A stretch of DNA of 64,000 nucleotides from an uncultured Blautia sp. (GCA_900540785.1 UQHF01000020.1:6630-70629); one strand, 5' to 3'. Positions 42,440 through 51,597 are shown, counted from the first letter of the stretch. Made by a program: numbers and translations. The notes: generated from the letters alone by a model not told the origin.

Positions 42440-43153
42440 TTATCTTGTCTGTAAAAATACTTTTAATCTGGGAAGCTGATTATTGAGGATCAGTTCTTCC
42501 GGAAACAGTTCTTTATGAATAAATTCTTCTGCGCAAGTAAAATCTCCCACATGCTCTGCTCCGTGGCTGTCACTTGACAAAAGGACGGGCACTTTATATT
42601 TTTGCGCCTGATAAAGGATCTCACGGTTGTTTTCCCTGGTGTCTCCCCGGTAGCCGTAAGGGGCAAGGGAGGCTTCGTTGATTTCAAAAGCGATGCCGTT
42701 TTCTTTTGCTGCGATGGCAAGGGCTTCATAGTCAGCAGGAAAAGCCGGATTGTCGCAGTGCCCCAGGATTTTTACACATGGATGTTTCATGGCGTTTATA
42801 TACGCGCTTGTGTTTTCTTCCTTTGTGCCGGGTCTGTAATTTTGGGCGTGCATACTGACGATCGCATAATCAAGGCGGGAAAGAAGCTCTTCCTCCAGGT
42901 CGATTTTTCCTTCTGTATCCAGGATATTTAATTCCACACCGTATAAAAGTTCCACATTAAAACGTTTTTTCGGGGAAAAAGTAAGGCTTCGGAAATAGGA
43001 GGGAGTGCCTGCGCAAAGGGTAGCGGGACCGTGGTCTGTAATGCCGAGAAGCTTTAACCCTTTGGAAGAAGCAGTTTTTGCCATATCAGATATGGTACAG
43101 GATGTGCCGTGACCGCTTGCAACAGAGTGGGTGTGCATATCGGAAAGATACAT
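42440..43153 (-). CDS. PHP-domain phosphatase (histidinol-phosphatase-like)
   Basis: A 237-residue PHP-family metal hydrolase. The metal ligands are visible in SDMHTHSVASGH, LGITDHGPA, GVELNIL, IVSMHAQN, ILGHCDNP and LLSSDSHGAEHVGDF. It resembles YcdX-type or histidinol-phosphatase proteins. No histidine genes are near, so the substrate is uncertain. AAGGAGG precedes the start on the minus strand. It is the first gene of a two-gene operon with the MATE exporter. Confidence 0.82.
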   Translation of the reverse strand: MYLSDMHTHSVASGHGTSCTISDMAKTASSKGLKLLGITDHGPATLCAGTPSYFRSLTFSPKKRFNVELLYGVELNILDTEGKIDLEEELLSRLDYAIVSMHAQNYRPGTKEENTSAYINAMKHPCVKILGHCDNPAFPADYEALAIAAKENGIAFEINEASLAPYGYRGDTRENNREILYQAQKYKVPVLLSSDSHGAEHVGDFTCAEEFIHKELFPEELILNNQLPRLKVFLQTR

Positions 43154-43250
43154 AATGTGATGCCTCCTTATTATATTACTGTATTTTCAGTATGCCAGAG
43201 AGAAAAAACAATGTCAACATGAAAAATAGAGATTGCTGTAGAAACAAACA

Positions 43251-43286
43251 AAAACCACATAAAACACCTGGATAAAACCACATAAA
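43251..43286 (+). promoter_or_regulatory. tandem direct repeat upstream of the glycyl-radical promoter
   Basis: AAAACCACATAAA occurs twice (43251-43263 and 43274-43286), 23 bases apart, just ahead of the -35. Related copies lie ahead of the second pdu promoter at 47623. This pattern suggests an activator or repressor site, perhaps for the DeoR protein at 55665. Confidence 0.55.
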
Positions 43287-43312
43287 TAAAGGGAGGTGGA
43301 TGTTGAGTTTTG

Positions 43313-43341
43313 TTGACATTATAGTGGGTGTGAAGTATAAT
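43313..43341 (+). promoter_or_regulatory. consensus promoter of the glycyl-radical microcompartment operon
   Basis: Perfect TTGACA (43313-43318), 17 bases, perfect TATAAT (43336-43341), with a leader of about 95 bases. Confidence 0.9.
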
Positions 43342-43440
43342 ATGTCTATATAACATGGACCGTAATAAAGAGGAAAGCTGCCTGATAAGCGCGGAGAAGA
43401 GTTGCTTTTCAATACGCATTGGTCATGAGAAAGGAGCAGC

Positions 43441-45966
43441 ATGGAAAAATTTCAAACATCTGATATTCCAAAAACAGACAGGATTCAGAGGCTTGTGGAT
43501 CATTTGTATCAGCATATGCCGGTAATAGAATCTGCAAGAGCAAGACTTCTTACGGAATCCTATAAAGCAACAGAAAATGAACCGATCATTACAAGGAGGG
43601 CAAAAGCGTTTGCCCATATTCTTCGGCACATTCCTATTATTATCCGGGAAGATGAACTGATCGTAGGAAGCTCCACCCTGGCGCCGAGAGGCTGCCAGAC
43701 ATATCCGGAGTTTTCTTACCAGTGGCTGGAAGATGAGCTGGATACTGTGGAGACAAGAAGTGCAGACCCGTTTTATATTGCGGAGGAAACGAAACAGGAG
43801 CTTCGGGAAATACATACATATTGGAAGGGCAAAACAACAAGTGAACTTGCGCTTTCCTATATGGCGCCGGAGGCAGTTCGTGCAATCGAGCATAATATTT
43901 TTACACCGGGAAATTATTTTTATAATGGTGTCGGTCATGTGACAGTAAAATATGAGGAAGTTCTTGCGATTGGTTATGAAGGGATCATAAAAAAAGCAGA
44001 GAAGGAGCTTTCTGAATGCAATGTGGGAGATGGAGATTATGCGGAACGGTCACATTTCCTCCAGGCAGTGATTTTAAGCTGCAGAGCCGTGATAGAATAT
44101 GCACAGAGATACAGTGTTCTTGCACAGGAAATGGCAGAGCGGTGTACAGATGCGGCAAGAAAACAAGAGCTTCTTATGATTTCCGGAAACTGCAGTCGTG
44201 TTCCGGCAAAGGGAGCGCAGAATTTTTACGAAGCGTGTCAGTCTTTTTGGTTTGTTCAGCAGCTGATCCAGTTAGAATCCAGCGGACATTCCATTTCTCC
44301 GGGACGGTTTGACCAGTATATGTATCCTTATTATAAGAAGGATATGGAAAATGGAAATATTTCAAGAGAGTTTGCCCAGGAGCTTATGGACTGTATCTGG
44401 GTAAAATTAAATGATCTGAATAAATGCAGAGATGCAGTATCAGCAGAGGGATTTGCAGGTTACAGCCTGTTCCAGAATCTGATCGCAGGAGGACAGAACA
44501 AAGAAGGAGAAGATGTGACAAACGATCTTTCCTTTATGTGTATTCAGGCTTCCATGCATGTAAGACTTCCTCAGCCTTCCCTTTCTGTGAGGGTATGGAA
44601 TGGCTCTCCTCATGAGTTTCTAATTAAGGCGGCGGAACTGACAAGAACAGGTATCGGTCTTCCTGCCTATTACAATGATGAAGTGATTATTCCGGCTTTA
44701 CAGAACAGAGGTTTAAGTCTTGCGGATGCCAGAGAATACAATATTATCGGCTGTGTGGAACCGCAGAAGGCAGGCAAGACAGAAGGATGGCATGACGCTG
44801 CGTTCTTTAATATGTGCAGACCGCTGGAACTTGTATTTGCAAACGGCGAGGATAAAGGCGAAATGGTGGGGATTCTTACCGGAGAAGTGACGGAAATGTC
44901 TTCTTTTGAGGAGTTCTATAATGCTTATAAGAAGCAGATGGAATACTGCATTTCTCTTCTTGTAAATGCAGACAATGCCATTGACGTGGCACATGCAAAG
45001 AGATGTCCGCTTCCATTTCTGTCCTGTATGGTGGACGATTGCCTGAAACGTGGAAAATCCGTTCAGGAAGGCGGCGCTGTTTATAATTTCACCGGTCCTC
45101 AGGGATTTGGAATTGCCAATATGGCAGATTCTCTTTTTGCGGTAAGAAAGCTTGTGTATGAGGAAAAGAAAGTTACAATGGAAGAGATGAAGGAAGCTCT
45201 TGCATGGAACTTTGGCAAAGGTCTGGATCAGCAGGCAATCAGCGATACAGCAGAAGCAGTTCTGAGAAAAATGAAGGCAGCAGGACAGAAGATAGAGGAA
45301 GATACAGTTTCTTCTATTTTAAAGGCGGTGATGAATGCACAGCCGGGAGAAGAGAAAATGAGACGTTATGAAGAAATTCATAATATGATAGAGGAAGTGC
45401 CGAAGTTTGGAAATGATATTCCGGAAGTGGATTATTTTGCCAGAGACGTGGCGTATACATACACAAAACCGCTTCAGAATTATAAAAATCCGAGAGGTGG
45501 ACAGTTCCAGGCAGGACTTTATCCTGTTTCTGCGAATGTTCCCCTTGGCGGACAGACAGGGGCAACTCCAGATGGGAGATATGCGCATACTCCGGTAGCG
45601 GATGGCGTTTCTCCGTCAGCAGGCAAAGATGTGAATGGTCCTACAGCAGCGGCAACTTCTGTTTCCAGACTGGATCACTTTATTGTGTCTAACGGAACTT
45701 TGTTTAATCAGAAATTCCACCCGTCTGCCTTATCCGGGCGTGAGGGGCTTGAAAAATTTGTAGCGCTTATCCGGTCTTACTTTGATCAGAAGGGAATGCA
45801 CATGCAGTTTAATGTAGTGGACAGAGATACTCTTCTTGATGCCCAGAAATATCCGGAAAAATATAAACATCTTGTAGTCCGCGTGGCAGGTTACAGCGCA
45901 TTGTTTACAACGCTGTCCCGTTCTCTTCAGGACGATATTATCCGCAGGACGGAACAGGGATTTTAG
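43441..45966 (+). CDS. B12-independent glycyl-radical 1,2-propanediol/glycerol dehydratase
   Basis: An 841-residue PFL-family enzyme that dehydrates 1,2-propanediol to propanal. The thiyl Cys438 and base Glu440 are in GCVEPQ, the diol-dehydratase type motif, and the radical Gly817 is in VRVAGYSALF. HSISPGRFDQYMYPYY and EGWHDAAFFNM hold further active-site residues of the glycerol dehydratase group. Choline lyase would have a different pocket. No encapsulation peptide is obvious at the N-terminus. GAAAGGAGCAGC lies before the ATG. Its activase follows after 8 bases. Confidence 0.92.
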   Translation: MEKFQTSDIPKTDRIQRLVDHLYQHMPVIESARARLLTESYKATENEPIITRRAKAFAHILRHIPIIIREDELIVGSSTLAPRGCQTYPEFSYQWLEDELDTVETRSADPFYIAEETKQELREIHTYWKGKTTSELALSYMAPEAVRAIEHNIFTPGNYFYNGVGHVTVKYEEVLAIGYEGIIKKAEKELSECNVGDGDYAERSHFLQAVILSCRAVIEYAQRYSVLAQEMAERCTDAARKQELLMISGNCSRVPAKGAQNFYEACQSFWFVQQLIQLESSGHSISPGRFDQYMYPYYKKDMENGNISREFAQELMDCIWVKLNDLNKCRDAVSAEGFAGYSLFQNLIAGGQNKEGEDVTNDLSFMCIQASMHVRLPQPSLSVRVWNGSPHEFLIKAAELTRTGIGLPAYYNDEVIIPALQNRGLSLADAREYNIIGCVEPQKAGKTEGWHDAAFFNMCRPLELVFANGEDKGEMVGILTGEVTEMSSFEEFYNAYKKQMEYCISLLVNADNAIDVAHAKRCPLPFLSCMVDDCLKRGKSVQEGGAVYNFTGPQGFGIANMADSLFAVRKLVYEEKKVTMEEMKEALAWNFGKGLDQQAISDTAEAVLRKMKAAGQKIEEDTVSSILKAVMNAQPGEEKMRRYEEIHNMIEEVPKFGNDIPEVDYFARDVAYTYTKPLQNYKNPRGGQFQAGLYPVSANVPLGGQTGATPDGRYAHTPVADGVSPSAGKDVNGPTAAATSVSRLDHFIVSNGTLFNQKFHPSALSGREGLEKFVALIRSYFDQKGMHMQFNVVDRDTLLDAQKYPEKYKHLVVRVAGYSALFTTLSRSLQDDIIRRTEQGF

Positions 45967-45974
45967 GAGAGAAT

Positions 45975-46766
45975 ATGGATTATTTAGAACAAAAAGGAAG
46001 AATATTTGATATTCAGCGATATTCTATCCATGATGGTCCGGGAATCCGAACGATCGTATTTTTAAAAGGGTGTGTACTCAGATGCCGCTGGTGCTGTAAT
46101 CCGGAGTCTCAGAAATATGAAATAGAAACAATGAAGGTTCAGGGGAAGGATAAAATCATCGGAAGAGATGTGACTGCCCTTGAAGCGCTGGAAGAAGTGG
46201 AAAAAGACAGGGCGTATTATTATCGCTCCGGAGGGGGACTTACCCTTTCCGGAGGAGAATGCTTCTGTCAGCCGGAATTTGCAGCCGCACTTTTGCGGGG
46301 AGCGAAAGAACGGGGAATTTCCACTGCTGTGGAGAGTATGGCGTGTGCTCCCTGGAAAGATATAGAAAATGCTCTTCCCTGGCTGGATACGTATCTGATG
46401 GATATAAAGCACATGGATCCTGGAAAACATAAGGAGTTTACAGGGTGTTCCAATGAGCTGCTGCTGGAGAATGCAAGGAAAGTTGCCTTATCCGGACTGA
46501 CAAAACTGGTGATCCGTGTTCCGGTAATTCCCACATTTAATGATACAGTGGAAGAAATACAGGAAATCGCACAGTTTGCATCGACGCTTCCGGGAGTAAG
46601 CAAAATTCATCTGCTTCCCTATCACAGACTTGGACAGGATAAGTATGAAGGGCTTGGAAGAGTATATTATATGGAAGGAATTTTTCCGCCTGAAGCGGAG
46701 CATATGAATACTCTGAAAAAGGCAGTGGAGAGAATTACTGCTCTTGACTGTCAGATAGGAGGCTGA
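45975..46766 (+). CDS. glycyl-radical enzyme activase (radical SAM), short form
   Basis: A 263-residue radical-SAM protein with CVLRCRWC after VFLKG, DIQRYSIHDGPGIRT at the N-terminus and SGGGLTLSGGE. It places the glycyl radical on the adjacent dehydratase. Many diol-dehydratase and other non-PFL activases carry an inserted two-cluster ferredoxin domain with eight cysteines between the SAM motif and GG loop. Here that region (about 45-80) has none, so this one is of the simpler PflA layout. Confidence 0.9.
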   Translation: MDYLEQKGRIFDIQRYSIHDGPGIRTIVFLKGCVLRCRWCCNPESQKYEIETMKVQGKDKIIGRDVTALEALEEVEKDRAYYYRSGGGLTLSGGECFCQPEFAAALLRGAKERGISTAVESMACAPWKDIENALPWLDTYLMDIKHMDPGKHKEFTGCSNELLLENARKVALSGLTKLVIRVPVIPTFNDTVEEIQEIAQFASTLPGVSKIHLLPYHRLGQDKYEGLGRVYYMEGIFPPEAEHMNTLKKAVERITALDCQIGG

Positions 46767-46772
46767 TATAAA

Positions 46773-47150
46773 ATGGGATATACAGACAGCATGCCGCCGG
46801 AAGTAAAGCAGCGGATCATTCAGGAACTGGTTCCCGGCAAACAGATTTCTCTTGCTCATATTATTGCAAATCCGGACAAAGTTCTTTACACAAAGCTGGG
46901 ACTTGATCCGTCAGTGGATTATTCCCGTTCTGCTATTGGAATTTTGACAGTAAGTCCGGCAGAGACAGCAATCATTATGGCAGATATAGCCATGAAAGCT
47001 TCCGGAGCGGAAATTGGTTTCGTGGATCGTTTCAGCGGAAGTCTCATTGTGACGGGAACTGTGTCTGAGGTAGAAGCGGCAGTGACTGCCATTTTGACTT
47101 ATGTAGATGAGAAACTGGGATTTGTCATCTGTCCTGTTACAAGGACATAA
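46773..47150 (+). CDS. BMC shell protein, PduU/EutS-like (circularly permuted hexamer)
   Basis: A 125-residue shell protein. The N-terminal RIIQELVPGKQISLAHIIANP is the typical PduU/EutS segment that forms the small barrel over the pore, followed by a permuted BMC domain (AIGILTVSPAETAIIMADIAMKASGAEIGFVDRFSGSLIVTG). It starts 6 bases after the activase. Such subunits cap the shell and can bind the PduV-type GTPase, which is the next gene. Confidence 0.9.
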   Translation: MGYTDSMPPEVKQRIIQELVPGKQISLAHIIANPDKVLYTKLGLDPSVDYSRSAIGILTVSPAETAIIMADIAMKASGAEIGFVDRFSGSLIVTGTVSEVEAAVTAILTYVDEKLGFVICPVTRT

Positions 47151-47164
47151 GAAGGCATTATAAT

Positions 47165-47635
47165 ATGAAGAAAATCGTTTTGATCGGACGCAGCGAAGCC
47201 GGGAAAACAACACTTACCCAGGCGCTGCGGGGAGAAAAAATCCACTATCACAAAACCCAGTATGTGAATAACTTCGATGTCATTGTAGATACGCCCGGCG
47301 AATATGCCCAGACAAAAGGGCTCGGACATGCGCTGGCGCTTTATACGTATGAGTCGGATGTGGTGGGGCTGCTTGTCTCGGCAATCGAGCCGTATTGTCT
47401 TTTTCCGCCCTGTATTACCTGTATGGCAAACAGAGATGTTGTGGGGATTGTGACAAAAATCAATCACCCGGATGCAAATGTGGAAAGAGCGGCTTCCTGG
47501 CTAAGGCTGGCAGGATGTAAAAAGATTTTTTTTGTGGATTCGAAAACCTGGGAAGGGGTAGCTGAAATCCTGGAATATCTCCGGGAAGACGGCGATGTGA
47601 TGCCCTGGGAGCAGGAAAACAGAAAACCACAATAA
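47165..47635 (+). CDS. PduV/EutP-like small GTPase
   Basis: A 156-residue P-loop protein (IGRSEAGKTTLTQAL at 7-21, DTPGEY switch, VTKINHPDAN in place of NKxD). PduV/EutP proteins associate with the microcompartment, and PduV has been tied to shell movement and positioning through PduU. It is the last gene before the second promoter. Its 3' end carries the first copy of the AAAACCACA-type repeat. Confidence 0.85.
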   Translation: MKKIVLIGRSEAGKTTLTQALRGEKIHYHKTQYVNNFDVIVDTPGEYAQTKGLGHALALYTYESDVVGLLVSAIEPYCLFPPCITCMANRDVVGIVTKINHPDANVERAASWLRLAGCKKIFFVDSKTWEGVAEILEYLREDGDVMPWEQENRKPQ

Positions 47636-47681
47636 AAAACAATAAAAACAACATAATATGCACAGAGAAACCAACATGAAA
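47623..47681 (+). promoter_or_regulatory. three direct-repeat copies upstream of the aldolase promoter
   Basis: AAAACCACAATAAA (47623), AAAACAACATAA (47645) and a weaker AAACCAACATGAAA (47668) recur every 22-23 bases, the same period as the pair at 43251. The first lies inside the end of the upstream gene. Confidence 0.5.
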
Positions 47682-47694
47682 CAACAAGTATTTC

Positions 47695-47723
47695 TTGACT
47701 TTCCCTGTGGGATGATGTAGAAT
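47695..47723 (+). promoter_or_regulatory. second promoter of the microcompartment locus
   Basis: TTGACT (47695-47700), 17 bases, TAGAAT (47718-47723), about 46 bases before the aldolase start. Confidence 0.7.
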
Positions 47724-47769
47724 TACATCAGAAACAATCAAACCAAATGCGCTCAAGGAGGAAGAAAGC

Positions 47770-48585
47770 ATGGTAAACGAATATGAAATCAAAAAACAGA
47801 TCTGTGAAGTTGGAAGAAGAATCTACAACCGCAACATGGTAGCTGCAAATGACGGAAACATTTCCGTAAAACTGAACGACAATGAGTTCCTTTGCACACC
47901 TACAGGCGTTTCCAAAGGATTCATGACTCCGGAATTTATCTGTAAAGTAGATGCACAGGGTAATGTGATCCAGGCAAATCCGGGATTCCGTCCTTCATCT
48001 GAAATCAAAATGCATATGAGAGTATACGAGAAAAGACCGGATGTAGGTTCTGTTGTTCACGCACATCCTACTTTTGCAACAAGCTTTGCGATCGCAGGTA
48101 TTCCGCTTTCCGCACCGATCATGCCAGAGGCAGTTATCGCTCTTGGATGTGTTCCGATCGCTGAGTACGGCACACCTTCCACAGTGGAAATTCCGGACAA
48201 TCTGGAAAAATACCTTCCATATTTTGATGCAGTTCTTCTTGAGAACCACGGTGCTCTTACATGGTCTACAGACCTTATGGCTGCCTACATGAAAATGGAA
48301 TCTCTTGAGTTCTACGCAGAACTTCTTTACAAATCCAAAATGCTTGGCGGACCGAAGGAATTCGACAAAGAGCAGATTGAAAAACTGTATGAGATCAGAA
48401 GAAAAATGGGACTTCCGGGCAAACATCCGGCAAATCTGTGCGTAAACAAAGATGGTCTTAACTGCCACAACTGCGGAAGCCACTGCACATACACAGATAA
48501 TGATACAACAACAAACACAGCAGCAGATGCAGATTTAGTAGCAAATATCACAAAACAGGTAATGGCACAGCTTGGATTAAAATAA
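47770..48585 (+). CDS. class II aldolase (fuculose/rhamnulose-1-phosphate type) with C-terminal encapsulation peptide
   Basis: A 271-residue enzyme that splits deoxy-ketose 1-phosphates into DHAP and lactaldehyde, the source of 1,2-propanediol in fucose/rhamnose microcompartments. Zinc ligands are His97 and His99 (VVHAHPTF), with ENHGALTW further on. The catalytic domain ends near 215. A cysteine cluster follows (LCVNKDGLNCHNCGSHC), then a Thr/Asp linker and DLVANITKQVMAQLGLK, an amphipathic helix like known encapsulation peptides. The chain is about 55 residues longer than ordinary FucA. Confidence 0.88.
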   Translation: MVNEYEIKKQICEVGRRIYNRNMVAANDGNISVKLNDNEFLCTPTGVSKGFMTPEFICKVDAQGNVIQANPGFRPSSEIKMHMRVYEKRPDVGSVVHAHPTFATSFAIAGIPLSAPIMPEAVIALGCVPIAEYGTPSTVEIPDNLEKYLPYFDAVLLENHGALTWSTDLMAAYMKMESLEFYAELLYKSKMLGGPKEFDKEQIEKLYEIRRKMGLPGKHPANLCVNKDGLNCHNCGSHCTYTDNDTTTNTAADADLVANITKQVMAQLGLK

Positions 48586-48621
48586 TCCATTTCGTTACAT
48601 AAATTGAAGGAGGACAATTTC

Positions 48622-50010
48622 ATGCCAATTAATGAAAGCATGGTACAGGAAATTGTACAGGAAGTCATGGCAAAGATGCAGATTGCCGACGCTCCCTCCG
48701 GAAAACATGGCATTTTCAAAGATATGAATGAAGCGATCGAGGCTGCGAAAAAGGCAGAACTGATTGTAAAGAAAATGTCTATGGACCAGAGAGAAAAAAT
48801 TATTACCTGCATTCGTAAAAAAATCAAAGAAAACGCAGAAATCCTGGCACGTATGGGTGTGGAAGAAACTGGCATGGGAAATGTGGGAGACAAGATCCTC
48901 AAACATCACCTTGTAGCAGACAAGACACCTGGAACAGAAGATATTACAACAACAGCATGGTCAGGAGACAGAGGTCTTACTCTTATTGAGATGGGACCAT
49001 TCGGCGTGATCGGAGCAATCACTCCGTGTACAAACCCAAGTGAGACAGTACTCTGTAATACGATCGGTATGCTGGCAGGCGGAAATACAGTTGTATTTAA
49101 CCCGCATCCTGCAGCGATCAAAACATCTATCTATGCGATCAATCTGTTAAATGAGGCTTCTCTTGAATCCGGCGGACCGGATAATATTGCAGTTACAGTG
49201 GAAAATCCTACACTGGAAACAAGCAACATCATGATGAAGCATAAAGATATTCCGCTTATTGCAGCAACTGGCGGTCCTGGTGTTGTAACAGCCGTTCTTT
49301 CTTCCGGAAAGAGAGGAATCGGGGCAGGCGCAGGAAATCCACCTGCACTTGTAGATGAGACAGCAGACATCCGCAAAGCTGCACAGGATATTGTAAACGG
49401 ATGCACATTCGACAACAACCTTCCGTGTATCGCAGAGAAGGAGATCGTAGCAGTTTCTTCTATCGTAGATGAACTGATGCACTACCTTGTAACAGAGAAC
49501 GACTGTTACCTTGCTTCCAAAGAAGAGCAGGATAAGCTGACAGAGGTTGTTCTGGCAGGCGGCAAGCTGAACCGTAAATGCGTGGGACGCGATGCAAGAA
49601 CTCTTCTTTCCATGATCGGTGTAAATGTTACTGCGAACATTCGCTGTATTGTATTTGAAGGACCGAAGGAGCACCCGCTTATCACAACGGAGCTTATGAT
49701 GCCGATCCTCGGTGTTGTAAGAGCAAAAGATTTTGATGATGCAGTAGAGCAGGCTGTATGGCTTGAACATGGCAACCGCCACTCTGCACATATTCATTCT
49801 AAAAATATTGACAACATTACAAAATATGCAAAAGCCATTGATACAGCAATCCTTGTGAAAAACGCACCTTCTTATGCGGCACTTGGATTTGGCGGTGAAG
49901 GATACTGTACTTTCACAATCGCAAGCCGTACAGGCGAGGGTCTTACAAGCGCAAGCACCTTCACAAAGAGAAGACGCTGCGTAATGTCTGACAGTCTTTG
50001 CATTCGATAA
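48622..50010 (+). CDS. pduP: CoA-acylating propanal dehydrogenase (PduP-like)
   Basis: A 462-residue aldehyde dehydrogenase that turns propanal into propionyl-CoA. The N-terminal helix (ESMVQEIVQEVMAKMQ) is an encapsulation peptide. The nucleophile lies in NNLPCIAEKEIV, and the cofactor loop is around ATGGPGVVTAVLSSGKRGIGAGAGNPP. ATG 48622 is chosen because GAAGGAGG lies just before. A longer TTG frame would contain that site. It pairs with PduL and the alcohol dehydrogenases for redox balance inside the shell. Confidence 0.92.
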   Translation: MPINESMVQEIVQEVMAKMQIADAPSGKHGIFKDMNEAIEAAKKAELIVKKMSMDQREKIITCIRKKIKENAEILARMGVEETGMGNVGDKILKHHLVADKTPGTEDITTTAWSGDRGLTLIEMGPFGVIGAITPCTNPSETVLCNTIGMLAGGNTVVFNPHPAAIKTSIYAINLLNEASLESGGPDNIAVTVENPTLETSNIMMKHKDIPLIAATGGPGVVTAVLSSGKRGIGAGAGNPPALVDETADIRKAAQDIVNGCTFDNNLPCIAEKEIVAVSSIVDELMHYLVTENDCYLASKEEQDKLTEVVLAGGKLNRKCVGRDARTLLSMIGVNVTANIRCIVFEGPKEHPLITTELMMPILGVVRAKDFDDAVEQAVWLEHGNRHSAHIHSKNIDNITKYAKAIDTAILVKNAPSYAALGFGGEGYCTFTIASRTGEGLTSASTFTKRRRCVMSDSLCIR

Positions 50011-50028
50011 TAAGGAGGAGAGAAGAAC

Positions 50029-51258
50029 ATGGATATGAATAACGTAAATATTGAAGAAATCGTAAAACAGGTTCTCTCCGGCATGACAGGAAACACTCCT
50101 GCAGCAGCACCGGCTGCACCAGCAGCTCCGGCAGCAGGAAATGCGATCCCGAAAACAGCCAGAGTAGCAATGCTGACATCACTGGAACATTATGACATTA
50201 AAGAGTTCCCGATCCCGGAACTTGGCGATGACGATATTCTTGTAAAAGTAGAAGGCTGCGGTATCTGCGGTACAGATGCGCATGAGTTCAAAAGAGATCC
50301 ATTCAGCCTGATCCCGGTAGCACTTGGACATGAAGGAACCGGCGAGATCGTTGCTATGGGTAAAAACGTAAAAGTGGATACAGCAGGCAAACCGGTTAAA
50401 GTTGGAGATAAAGTAGTTACATGTATGATCTTCAAAGATGATCCGGAAATCACAATGTTTGACTTAAATAAGAAAAACGTAGGCGGTGCAGATGTATACG
50501 GACTTCTTCCGGACGATGACATTCATCTTAACGGATGGTTCTCTGATTACATTTTCATCAGAGGCGGACAGTTTGGTTCTACATTCTTTAATGTAAGCGA
50601 CCTTGATCTGGATTCCCGAATCCTCATCGAGCCATGTGCAGTTCTTGTACATGCAGTAGAGAGAGCAAAAACAACAGGAATCCTTCGTTTCAACAGCAGA
50701 GTTGTTGTACAGGGCTGCGGACCGATCGGTCTTATCTGTATCGCAGTTCTCCGCACAATGGGTATCGAAAATATCTGTGCAGTAGACGGAGAGCAGAAAC
50801 GTCTTGACTTTGCAAAGAGAATGGGCGCAACACAGACAGTAAACTTCAAAGATCACAAGGGAATCGAAGCTCTTGCAGAAGCTGTAAAAGAAGCATTCGG
50901 CGGACATCTTGCAGATTTCGCATTCCAGTGTACAGGTTCCCCTGTTGCACACTCCAACATTTATAAATTCATTCGCAACGGCGGCGGCCTCTGCGAGCTT
51001 GGATTCTTCATCAACGGCGGAGATGCAACAATCAACCCGCACTTTGACATTTGTTCCAAGGAAATCACAACAGTTGGTTCCTGGGTATATACTTTAAGAG
51101 ATTATGTGACAACATTCGACTTCTTAAAGAGAGCAAAAGGAATCGGACTTCCAATGTCTGAGCTTATTACAGACAGATTCCCGTTAGAGCAGATTAACGA
51201 AGCACATCAGACAAACCTGGCAATGACAGGTCTGAAGATTGCGATCATCAATAAATAA
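50029..51258 (+). CDS. zinc-dependent alcohol dehydrogenase with N-terminal encapsulation peptide
   Basis: A 409-residue medium-chain dehydrogenase. Residues 1-20 (VNIEEIVKQVLSGMTG) form an encapsulation helix, followed by an Ala/Pro linker. Catalytic zinc ligands are in GCGICGTDAHEF and GHEGTGEIV, and the Rossmann loop is VVQGCGPIGLICIAVL. The structural-zinc cysteine lobe of horse-liver type enzymes is absent. It probably reduces propanal or lactaldehyde with NADH. A second, iron-type alcohol dehydrogenase lies at 56454. Confidence 0.85.
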   Translation: MDMNNVNIEEIVKQVLSGMTGNTPAAAPAAPAAPAAGNAIPKTARVAMLTSLEHYDIKEFPIPELGDDDILVKVEGCGICGTDAHEFKRDPFSLIPVALGHEGTGEIVAMGKNVKVDTAGKPVKVGDKVVTCMIFKDDPEITMFDLNKKNVGGADVYGLLPDDDIHLNGWFSDYIFIRGGQFGSTFFNVSDLDLDSRILIEPCAVLVHAVERAKTTGILRFNSRVVVQGCGPIGLICIAVLRTMGIENICAVDGEQKRLDFAKRMGATQTVNFKDHKGIEALAEAVKEAFGGHLADFAFQCTGSPVAHSNIYKFIRNGGGLCELGFFINGGDATINPHFDICSKEITTVGSWVYTLRDYVTTFDFLKRAKGIGLPMSELITDRFPLEQINEAHQTNLAMTGLKIAIINK

Positions 51259-51282
51259 TCCGCACGGTAAAGGAGAATCGAA

Positions 51283-51597
51283 ATGGCAGAAGCTGTGGGA
51301 ATTTTGGAAGTGTTTGGGCTGACTACAGCCTTCGTAGCAGGCGATGCCGGATGTAAGGCAGCAAATGTCCGCCTGGAGGTATTCGATAAGAATAAACCTG
51401 CCAATGCAGACAGCCTGCCAGTACCGCTCCTTGTCTGCATCAAATATCGCGGAAGCGTTGCTGATGTTACTGCGGCAGTGGAAGCCGGCATGGAAGTGGC
51501 AAACAGAATGACCGGCGTGGTACAGCACTATGTAATTTCAAACCCCGAAGAGGGTACAGAAAAAATGCTGAAGATCAGCGCACTGGATAAGGATTAA
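51283..51597 (+). CDS. divergent BMC-domain shell protein
   Basis: A 104-residue BMC protein (AEAVGILEVFGLTTAFVAGDAGCKAANVRLEVF, then GSVADVTAAVEAGMEVA). The pore segment, KIGSG in ordinary hexamers, is replaced by an insertion (NKPANADSLPVPLLVC), so the pore should differ in size or charge. Glycyl-radical loci often carry such odd hexamers, some of which bind an iron-sulfur cluster. No CPG-type cluster loop is visible here. Confidence 0.85.
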   Translation: MAEAVGILEVFGLTTAFVAGDAGCKAANVRLEVFDKNKPANADSLPVPLLVCIKYRGSVADVTAAVEAGMEVANRMTGVVQHYVISNPEEGTEKMLKISALDKD

